A DNA stretch of 5,851 bases. Source: Bacteroidota bacterium (lineage in GTDB: Bacteria; Bacteroidota; Bacteroidia; Bacteroidales; CAJPTX01). This document shows positions 1 to 4,902 of the stretch, one piece after another. The notes below the pieces were generated by a model that saw only the letters and a list, made by a program, of their open reading frames with translations, searched no databases and had not been told where the DNA came from. The stretch covers positions 1 through 5,851 of the forward strand of contig PDRH01000010.1 of assembly GCA_002748015.1 (NCBI GenBank), given 5' to 3'. Position numbers and translations under genes: made by a program. Positions within the stretch are counted from its first letter, which is position 1; each line of letters starts with the position of its first letter.

Positions 1-424
1 CATGCGAGAGAACGCCCATTCCCTCATGGACCCCTGCCCTCTTGCCCTGGTTGACCGTGAAGAAATTATGCGCCCTCGCCACGCTATTGCTGACCACCTC
101 GCCCGCTATATAGCGGAACTGCCCAGCACCTACGGAATCCTCCCGCCACTCGCCCTCCTCACGCGAATACTCCAAAGCCGCCAAACGATTGCGTAGCTCC
201 AGATTCTCTGCCGCCAAACGGTCGCAACGGTCGTAGAGGTCTAAGTAGGCCCGGAAGCTATACACGAAGCGTTCTACAGCCGCCTCAGCACTCCGGGACA
301 ACAGGCCCACCCTAGCCTTCGTCCGGTAGTCATAGCTAATATGCATACCCAGCGCAAGGGCCTCCAGGAGCATGAAGACCAAGAAAGCCTGATGGCGCTT
401 TAGGAGCGCAAGGAGCGTATTCAA
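1..424 (-). CDS. mreC: MreC, rod-shape-determining protein (N-terminal part, cut by the window edge)
   Basis: MreC is a bitopic inner-membrane protein that links cytoplasmic MreB filaments to the periplasmic wall-synthesis enzymes PBP2 and RodA. I translated the minus strand by hand and obtained 141 residues running off the window. A short cytoplasmic start (MNTLLALLKRHQ) leads into a membrane segment at about residues 12-28. A charged, leucine-rich heptad-like stretch (about 64-85, with DRLAAENLELRNRL) looks like the usual MreC coiled coil. The MreC beta-domain signature then begins: RYIAGEVVSNS (104-114), NFFTVNQGKRAGV (120-132) and GMGVLS (135-140). The start is TTG at 424-422. It is the first usable start after the mreB stop, which lies in the same frame only two codons upstream; the next ATG falls inside the membrane segment. 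The gene follows mreB by 6 bases, so it is co-transcribed and probably translationally coupled. The missing C-terminal half should be mostly the second beta-barrel domain. Confidence 0.88.
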   Translation of the reverse strand, partial: MNTLLALLKRHQAFLVFMLLEALALGMHISYDYRTKARVGLLSRSAEAAVERFVYSFRAYLDLYDRCDRLAAENLELRNRLAALEYSREEGEWREDSVGAGQFRYIAGEVVSNSVARAHNFFTVNQGKRAGVHEGMGVLSH

Positions 425-430
425 ACCCGG

Positions 431-1453
431 CTATCGCATGAGGAATTTGCAGGTCTCCACATTCTTCAGCGCGATGCCCGTACCACGAGCTACAGCACGA
501 AGCGGATCCTCGGCCACCACAAAGGGTATCTTGATCTTATCGGAGAAGCGCTTATCGAGCCCACGCAGCAAAGCACCACCGCCCGCCAGATAGATTCCCG
601 AACGGACGATATCAGCGTAGAGCTCCGGGGGGGTCTGCTCCAGCACATTCAGGATAGCCATCTCAATCTTGCTGATGGACTTATCCAGGCAGTGCGCAAT
701 CTCCTGGTAGTTCACCGGTACCTGCACCGGTAGTGCTGTCATCAGGTGCGGCCCATGAACCACGTAGTCCTCCGGCGGATCCTCCAGCGAAGGGAGTGCG
801 GCCCCAACGGCAATCTTAATGTCCTCAGCCGTCCGCTCGCCGATCTTTATGTTGTGCTGGCGACGCATGTAGGCCTGAATATCCGCCGTGAAACCATCGC
901 CGGCAATCCGCTCCGAGCGGTTGCAAACAATACCCCCCAGGGCAATAACGGCAATCTCGGCGGTTCCCCCTCCGATGTCTACCACCATGCTCCCCTGCGG
1001 GGCTTCCACATCAATACCTATACCCAGCGCAGCCGCCATCGGCTCGTAAATCATGTAGACATCCCGGCCATCAGCCTGCTCTGCGCTGTCGCGCACCGCC
1101 CTGATTTCCACCTCCGTGCTACCCGAAGGGATACATACGACGATACGTAGCGCCGGCGAGAACATCCGCTTACGCTTATTTATCAGCTTAATCATACCGC
1201 GGATCATCTGCTCTGCGGCATCAAAGTCTGCGATTACACCATCCCGCAGCGGGCGTACCGTATTGATATGCTCATGGGTCTTACCCTGCATCTGCCGCGC
1301 CTCGTTCCCTATCGCGATCAGCTTGCCCGTTGAGCGGTCCATCGCCACGATCGACGGCTCGTCCACCACTATCTTATCATTGTAGATAATGATGGTATTG
1401 GCCGTACCCAGGTCAATGGCGATTTCCTGTGTGAAGAAATTGAATAAACCCAT
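431..1453 (-). CDS. mreB: MreB, actin-like rod-shape-determining protein
   Basis: MreB is an actin-family ATPase that polymerises on the inner face of the cytoplasmic membrane and positions the elongation machinery for lateral peptidoglycan synthesis. The 340-residue product has the normal family length. Visible nucleotide-binding motifs are phosphate-1 DLGTANT (14-20), the EPMAAALG loop (137-144), phosphate-2 VVDIGGGTAEIAV (157-169) and the adenosine motif LAGGGALLRGL (289-299). The N-terminus MGLFNFFTQE is hydrophobic, consistent with the membrane-anchoring N-terminus of MreB. The C-terminus ARGTGIALKN...FLMR matches the Bacteroides-type protein as I recall it, which suggests the TAG stop is genuine. 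The ATG start lies 19 bases after the purH stop, placing mreB in the middle of the purH-mreB-mreC cluster. I see no promoter in that 19-base gap. Small differences from the recalled family sequence, such as GDGF at 185-188, are conservative. Confidence 0.97.
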   Translation of the reverse strand: MGLFNFFTQEIAIDLGTANTIIIYNDKIVVDEPSIVAMDRSTGKLIAIGNEARQMQGKTHEHINTVRPLRDGVIADFDAAEQMIRGMIKLINKRKRMFSPALRIVVCIPSGSTEVEIRAVRDSAEQADGRDVYMIYEPMAAALGIGIDVEAPQGSMVVDIGGGTAEIAVIALGGIVCNRSERIAGDGFTADIQAYMRRQHNIKIGERTAEDIKIAVGAALPSLEDPPEDYVVHGPHLMTALPVQVPVNYQEIAHCLDKSISKIEMAILNVLEQTPPELYADIVRSGIYLAGGGALLRGLDKRFSDKIKIPFVVAEDPLRAVARGTGIALKNVETCKFLMR

Positions 1454-1472
1454 AGTTGAAGGAATGGTATAC

Positions 1473-3014
1473 TTAGTGTTTGAAGTGTCGAATATTGGTC
1501 AGCAGCATGGCCAGCCCGCGCTCATCAGCCAGCTCGATGCTCTCCTTGTCGCGGATGGACCCACCGGGTTGCACCACGGCGGCCACCCCTGCATCAGCGG
1601 CCAGCACCAACGAGTCGGCGAAGGGGAAGAACGCATCGGAGGCCAGCACCGCCCCCTGCAGGGAATGCCCGAAGGTCTGCGCCTTCTCGATGGCATGGCG
1701 GGTAGCATCCACCCGGCTAGTCTCCCCAGCCCCTACGCCTATCAGCTGCCCACCCCGCACAATGGCTATAGCGTTGCTCTTACAGTGCTTCACTATACGG
1801 TTGGCAAAGGCCATGTCCTCCAGCTCCCCTGCGCTCGGCTGACGTTTACTCACCACCGTCTTTGCCCCGAGGATATCCTCGTCGTAGTCAGCATCCTGAT
1901 GCAGTACGCCGTTGAGCACCGTCCGCGTCCGCGATGCCTGCATCTGCCCCTCGCCCCGCTCCAGCAATACTCGGTTCTTTTTCTTAGTTAGGATAGCCAA
2001 GGCCTCGGGCGAAAAACCCTTGGCAAGGCAAACCTCAAAGAAGATGCCGTCCATCTCCTGAGCCGTAGCCTCATCCACCTCGGCGTTGGTAAGAATCACC
2101 CCCCCGAAAGCCGACTGCGGATCACCGGCCAGCGCCCGCCGCCAGGCCTCCACCAGCACGGCATCGCAGGCCAAACCACAGGGCGTACCATGCTTAAGCA
2201 CAGCCACCGTCTGTACATCGAACTCATCCAGCAGCCCCAGGCCAGCATCCAAGTCCAAAAGATTGTTGTACGAGAGCTCCTTCCCATGCAGCTGGCGGAA
2301 CATCGCATCCCTATCGCCCAGGAAGTAGCCCTTCTGGTGCGGGTTCTCGCCGTAGCGAAGTGGGTATACCGGCGCATCAGGGGCGAGACCCGCCGCCAGA
2401 TGTACACCATCGCCCCCCAGCGCATCCACCGCCATGAAGTGGCGGGCTATGGCCATGTCGTAGGCCGCAGTACGGGCAAAAGCCTGCGCCGCAAAGTGAT
2501 GCCGCTGCTCAAGCGTTGTTTCCCCGCCCTGCTCCCGGAGAATGCGCTCCAGCTCCGGGTACTGAGAACGGCTGGAAACCACCAGCGTGTCCCGGTAGTT
2601 CTTAGCCGCCGCTCGCAGCAAGGACACCCCGCCGATATCAACCTTCTCCACCAGCTCCTCCTCGCTCGCACCAGCAGCCAGCGCCTGCTCAAAGGGGTAG
2701 AGGTCCACCACCACGAGGTCTATCGGGGAGATGCCATGCTTGGCCATATCATCAAGATCGGGCTGATGGCCTCGCCGATGCAGTATACCCCCGAAAACCG
2801 CCGGATGTAGGGTCTTCACCCGCCCCCCGAGGATGCTCGGATAGCCCGTTAGATCCTCCACCCGCTGGGCCTCTACGCCCTGCGATAGCAGGTAATCATA
2901 CGTTCCACCAGTGGACAGCATGCCCACATTCAGCTCGGCCAGTGCGGCCACCGCCCCATCAAGCCCTCCCTTATCAAACACCGACAGCAACGCCGTTGCA
3001 ATCCGACCACTCAT
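1473..3014 (-). CDS. purH: PurH, bifunctional AICAR transformylase / IMP cyclohydrolase
   Basis: PurH performs the last two steps of de novo purine synthesis in the cytosol. The C-terminal domain formylates AICAR to FAICAR using 10-formyl-THF, and the N-terminal MGS-fold domain cyclises FAICAR to IMP. Counting from the ATG, the product is 513 residues, a normal length. N-terminal marks are STGGT (34-38), YPSILGGRVKTLHP (58-71) and DLVVVDLYPF (99-108). Transformylase marks are RYGENPHQ (220-227), SYNN (248-251), the catalytic Lys-His pair K274-H275 in LKHGTPCG, DPQSAFGG (298-305), KSNAI (412-416), SDAFFPF (459-465), QPGGSIRD (482-489) and the terminal RHFKH. An in-frame GTG at 3020, two codons upstream, is an alternative start. 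A GGAGG at 3036-3032 sits 11 bases from that GTG and 17 from the ATG, but Shine-Dalgarno sites are weak guides in this phylum. One odd residue: GAGETSR (428-434) has Glu where most homologues have Gln. First gene of the leftward cluster. Confidence 0.97.
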   Translation of the reverse strand: MSGRIATALLSVFDKGGLDGAVAALAELNVGMLSTGGTYDYLLSQGVEAQRVEDLTGYPSILGGRVKTLHPAVFGGILHRRGHQPDLDDMAKHGISPIDLVVVDLYPFEQALAAGASEEELVEKVDIGGVSLLRAAAKNYRDTLVVSSRSQYPELERILREQGGETTLEQRHHFAAQAFARTAAYDMAIARHFMAVDALGGDGVHLAAGLAPDAPVYPLRYGENPHQKGYFLGDRDAMFRQLHGKELSYNNLLDLDAGLGLLDEFDVQTVAVLKHGTPCGLACDAVLVEAWRRALAGDPQSAFGGVILTNAEVDEATAQEMDGIFFEVCLAKGFSPEALAILTKKKNRVLLERGEGQMQASRTRTVLNGVLHQDADYDEDILGAKTVVSKRQPSAGELEDMAFANRIVKHCKSNAIAIVRGGQLIGVGAGETSRVDATRHAIEKAQTFGHSLQGAVLASDAFFPFADSLVLAADAGVAAVVQPGGSIRDKESIELADERGLAMLLTNIRHFKH

Positions 3015-3044
3015 ATGCACCTAGGTAAACCCCTCCGATTTGAT

Positions 3045-3072
3045 GGATTGCCCCGGCCCGGGGACGCAATCC
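3045..3072 (-). promoter_or_regulatory. GC-rich hairpin in the purH leader
   Basis: Read on the minus strand, a 6-bp stem GGATTG/CAATCC encloses a 3-base bulge (CGT), a CCCC/GGGG stem and a 5-base loop GGGCC. On the plus strand the same sequence forms a 7-bp GGATTGC/GCAATCC arm pair. It lies about 30 bases upstream of the purH ATG, inside the predicted leader RNA and just before the GGAGG tract. It is not followed by a run of U, so it does not look like an intrinsic terminator. It could slow ribosome loading, stabilise the mRNA or bind a protein. The structure is seen in the sequence; its function is unknown, and it matches no purine riboswitch I recognise. Confidence 0.55.
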
Positions 3073-3094
3073 GCAGAAAACTCCGTAAACGCCA

Positions 3095-3126
3095 CAAAAT
3101 TCATACATTTCACGGATATAACCAAA
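3095..3126 (-). promoter_or_regulatory. Candidate Bacteroidota-type promoter for purH-mreB-mreC
   Basis: On the minus strand, TTTG at 3126-3123 can act as the -33 element. GAATTTTG at 3102-3095 then serves as the -7 element, with one mismatch to TAnnTTTG, and the spacing of 20 bases is normal for this phylum. Transcription would begin near 3088 and give a leader of roughly 75 bases ending in the GC-rich hairpin described separately. The call rests on motif and spacing alone. Confidence 0.45.
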
Positions 3127-3224
3127 CTGCCTAAGCCTTTAGACGGCAATAATGACCGTGCGAAGGCGAACCTAAGGTCTAACGATACCCATCTGAGCGA
3201 CCACAAACCTCCCGCAACCAGCAG

Positions 3225-3248
3225 TTGGGGGAAAATGTGTTATTTTTG
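3225..3248 (+). promoter_or_regulatory. Candidate promoter for the barrel/siaC pair (good -7 box, poor -33)
   Basis: TATTTTTG at 3241-3248 is a perfect match to the Bacteroidota -7 box TAnnTTTG. The nearest upstream TTG is at 3225-3227, only 13 bases away instead of about 19-21, so the -33 element is weak or missing. That suggests low basal activity, help from an activator, or an alternative sigma factor. Transcription would start near 3254, just at the edge of a perfect dyad, leaving a leader of about 50 bases. Confidence 0.45.
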
Positions 3249-3255
3249 CGGGTGC

Positions 3256-3271
3256 GCAACCCAAGGGTTGC
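3256..3271 (+). promoter_or_regulatory. Perfect 7-bp dyad at the predicted transcription start
   Basis: GCAACCC and GGGTTGC form a perfect inverted repeat separated by two bases (AA). It begins 8 bases after the TATTTTTG box, so it covers the predicted start site or the first transcribed bases. As DNA it could be a repressor operator. As RNA it could form a 6-bp stem closed by a CAAG tetraloop at the 5' end of the mRNA, which might protect the transcript. The symmetry is seen directly; the role is inferred. Confidence 0.4.
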
Positions 3272-3303
3272 CGTTTGTACGATAACGCCAAGCCGAGAGA
3301 CCA

Positions 3304-4182
3304 ATGAAACAGCAGCCCCCCAGAAAGCGCGCTATAGCATCCGCTAAGCTATACCGCACGCTAGCCATAGCCCTCCTCTGCACCCTCCTGCTCGGCCTGA
3401 GCCCCAACGCCCAGGCCCGGCGCGGAGGCATATACAGGAAGCCACGTGGCAAGTACATCGGCCTGCGCGGAGGGGTCGGGATGGCTGGCCTTCGCTTTGA
3501 GCGCAAGCCAGCCAAAAGCCTCCCCATCTTCTCCTACAGCTTCGGCGCGCAGGGGCTCTTCCTGCTCCCCCACAGCCTCGAGGTCGTCGTGGCCATACAG
3601 CTCCTACGGCAGGGAGGGAGGGCCGAAAGCTACTTCACCTACGAGGCGGGCGATCGCGGCAAGGCCCTCGGGAGGATAGACCGCACGGACAACGACCTTA
3701 TCCTCGATGCCCCCCTCCCCCAGCAGGAGGGCAAGCTAACCTACGGGGCGCACTACTTCGTATTCGACCTGCCCGCCCTAGTCAACTACCGCTTCAGGCT
3801 CGGCGGGGATTTCCGCATGTTCGTCGGGGCGGGGTTCGACCTCAGCTTAGCCTTCTTCGGCGAGGCCTACCTCAAGAACGAACTCGGCAAGGAGAGCCTA
3901 GACATGGACTTCGGCTACTCCAAGAGCGACACCTTCACCCCCATAGACCTCGGCCTCATTGCGCATACAGGGGTTCGCTACGAAAAGATGCTGGAAGCAT
4001 CGCTTTGGTACAAAATAGATTTCCTCAACCGTAACACTAACCCCAGCGCCAACGTACCAAACTTAGACCCAACCTACTCACTGGTACACCCCACGACGAA
4101 TGCGCTAATGCATTCGAGGGGCAAGATCCACACCATGAGCGGGGGGATAACAATAGCATACTACTTACCGCTAAACTTATAG
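3304..4182 (+). CDS. PorT-like outer-membrane beta-barrel protein
   Basis: This is a predicted secreted outer-membrane barrel of 292 residues. The basic N-terminus (MKQQPPRKRA) leads into a hydrophobic core (about 18-31) and a signal-peptidase-I-like site after AQA at 36-38, giving a mature protein of about 254 residues starting RRGG. There is no lipobox cysteine. The mature part alternates glycine/aromatic-rich strands with polar turns: YIGLRGGVGMAGL (51-63), FSYSFGAQGLF (76-86), FDLPALVNYRF (154-164), FRMFVGAGFDLSL (170-182), IDLGLIAHTGVRYEKML (214-230) and a closing ITIAYYLPLNL (282-292). The 'LPxLVNYRF ... GAGF ... DLGL...GVRYE' order is that of the OMP_b-brl_2/PorT-type barrel family, common in Bacteroidota and mostly uncharacterised. 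The ATG follows a candidate promoter and dyad. siaC begins 15 bases after the TAG stop, in the same frame. Individual function cannot be told from sequence; transport, adhesion or a secretion accessory role are all possible. Confidence 0.8.
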   Translation: MKQQPPRKRAIASAKLYRTLAIALLCTLLLGLSPNAQARRGGIYRKPRGKYIGLRGGVGMAGLRFERKPAKSLPIFSYSFGAQGLFLLPHSLEVVVAIQLLRQGGRAESYFTYEAGDRGKALGRIDRTDNDLILDAPLPQQEGKLTYGAHYFVFDLPALVNYRFRLGGDFRMFVGAGFDLSLAFFGEAYLKNELGKESLDMDFGYSKSDTFTPIDLGLIAHTGVRYEKMLEASLWYKIDFLNRNTNPSANVPNLDPTYSLVHPTTNALMHSRGKIHTMSGGITIAYYLPLNL

Positions 4183-4197
4183 CGAAACAGCTTGACA

Positions 4198-4602
4198 ATG
4201 ACCTACGATGCGCTCCACATCCCCGAGACTAAGTACACCCCAGGCGTTGAGTTTAGGGAGGAAGAAAGTACCCTCTTCCTCTACGGAGTCAGCCGCCCTG
4301 AAAACGCAGTGGAGTTCTACCAGCCCATCATTGACTGGCTCGACGACTACATGGCCGTAGCCAACAGCGACACCGCTCTCAACCGCCGCCTGGTCATTGC
4401 CATCGACCTCCAGTACTTCAATTCCGTCAGTGCCAAGTACCTCATGAGCATCATTATGCACGCAAAAGAGGGGCTAAGCAAGAGCGTGGCATTCAAGGTG
4501 CAGTGGCACTACAGCCTACTCGACGACGAGTCTAGAGAATGGGGCGAAGATATGCAGTCGATCGCAGGACTCGAGTTCCAATTCATAGAAAAAGACCTCT
4601 AG
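4198..4602 (+). CDS. siaC: SiaC-family (DUF1987) regulatory phosphoprotein
   Basis: The 134-residue product resembles the DUF1987/SiaC family. In Pseudomonas aeruginosa, SiaC is phosphorylated by the kinase SiaB and dephosphorylated by the PP2C-type phosphatase SiaA; the unmodified form activates the diguanylate cyclase SiaD. Family marks seen here are SRPENAVEFYQPIIDWLDDY (32-51), the FNSVSAKYL segment (74-82), VQWHY (101-105) and the acidic EWGEDM near the end (114-119). In P. aeruginosa SiaC the phosphosite is Thr68, in an N-T-S-S context as I recall it. The aligned position here would be Ser76 of N75-S76-V77-S78, still phosphorylatable. The ATG at 4198 fits the family N-terminus; a TTG two codons upstream is less likely. 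No SiaA, SiaB or SiaD homologue lies in the window, so the downstream partner is unknown. It is probably co-transcribed with the barrel gene 15 bases upstream. The symbol is by family; equivalent function is unproven. Confidence 0.82.
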   Translation: MTYDALHIPETKYTPGVEFREEESTLFLYGVSRPENAVEFYQPIIDWLDDYMAVANSDTALNRRLVIAIDLQYFNSVSAKYLMSIIMHAKEGLSKSVAFKVQWHYSLLDDESREWGEDMQSIAGLEFQFIEKDL

Positions 4603-4605
4603 CCC

Positions 4606-4635
4606 TTGCGCAATAGAAAAAGAGCATTACCTTTG
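4606..4635 (+). promoter_or_regulatory. Bacteroidota-type promoter for tRNA-Gln
   Basis: TTG at 4606-4608 (-33) and TACCTTTG at 4628-4635 (-7, a perfect TAnnTTTG) are separated by 19 bases, the ideal spacing for the primary sigma factor of this phylum. The -7 box ends 9 bases before the tRNA, so the primary transcript would have a leader of only a few bases. The -33 element begins 3 bases after the siaC stop, so the tRNA has its own promoter despite its closeness to siaC. Confidence 0.75.
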
Positions 4636-4644
4636 CACCGCATT

Positions 4645-4715
4645 TGACCCATGGTGTAACGGTAGCACAGCAGATTTTGGTTCTGTTAGCCAAGGTTCGA
4701 ATCCTTGTGGGTCAA
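4645..4715 (+). tRNA. tRNA-Gln (anticodon TTG)
   Basis: A full cloverleaf folds by hand. The acceptor stem is TGACCCA/TGGGTCA (4645-4651 with 4708-4714). The D stem is GTGT/GCAC with loop AACGGTA. The anticodon stem is GCAGA/TCTGT with loop TTTTGGT, giving anticodon TTG at 4677-4679. The variable loop is TAGC, and the T stem CAAGG/CCTTG carries loop TTCGAAT. The discriminator is A4715. The 3' CCA is not encoded (CTA follows), so it must be added by the nucleotidyltransferase. At 71 bases it is short but normal for tRNA-Gln, which has a small D loop. TTG reads the glutamine codon CAA and, by wobble, CAG. Confidence 0.96.
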
Positions 4716-4785
4716 CTAGCATTGCGCTATTAGCTACATCCAGCAAAAGGGGTTGAGGCAGGTGAACGCATCGGGGAAAAACGGA

Positions 4786-4850
4786 TACGGCTATTCGCTA
4801 CTTAATGCGCGCAATTTTGCACACTAAGTAGCAAATAGCCCCTAGCCGTA
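4786..4850. terminator. Long imperfect hairpin between tRNA-Gln and the yifB-type gene, possible terminator
   Basis: GGCTATT-C-GCTACTTA (4789-4804) pairs with TAAGTAGC-A-AATAGCC (4825-4840): 8 bp, one C/A mismatch, then 7 bp, enclosing a 20-base loop. The left arm also sits in TACGGCTA (4786-4793), which is perfectly complementary to TAGCCGTA (4843-4850), giving a second possible register for the outer stem. The two genes converge here. On the minus strand the hairpin is followed after about 6 bases by TTTTT, so it may end transcription of the leftward ATPase gene. In the rightward direction there is no T run, so termination of the tRNA transcript is less certain. The pairing is seen; the terminator role is inferred. 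Confidence 0.5.
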
Positions 4851-4902
4851 GCAATGCGGTGCATACCTAGAATATCAACTGGAGCTGCGAACTCCGGCGA
4901 AC

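Noticed and set aside
2..196. Rightward 64-codon frame at the window start
   Set aside because: The opposite strand encodes a clear MreC N-terminal region over the same bases, so this frame is a shadow.
896..907. GDGF in MreB where I recall GDDF for Bacteroides
   Set aside because: The third position of this motif varies between families (for example Glu or Arg elsewhere), so the change is not remarkable.
746..1150. Rightward open frame of 134 codons inside mreB, with similar frames at 1116-1385 and 1389-1991
   Set aside because: They lie antisense to mreB and purH, whose family motifs are unmistakable, and their predicted products show no domain or sensible composition. GC-rich coding DNA often leaves such open frames.
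2190..2810. Rightward open frame of 206 codons antisense to purH
   Set aside because: It is fully covered by the conserved transformylase and cyclohydrolase coding sequence, and the product is low in recognisable structure. Treated as a shadow of purH.
3130..3182. Loose inverted repeats TTAGAC/GTCTAA and ACGG/CCGT, plus a repeated CCTAAG, in the intergenic region
   Set aside because: Stems are 4-6 bp with wide spacing and would be expected by chance. The rest of 3127-3224 shows nothing else I can support.
3021..3285. Short frames on both strands in the purH/barrel intergenic region (61 and 81 codons)
   Set aside because: They overlap the predicted promoters and hairpins, look like no known protein, and one ends exactly at the alternative purH start. 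No support for translation.
4608..4816. Repeated GCGCAAT words around tRNA-Gln (near 4609, reverse-complement near 4721, again near 4809)
   Set aside because: Seven-base matches only, with no extension and no integrase or attachment-site context, so they are not evidence of an att site at the tRNA.
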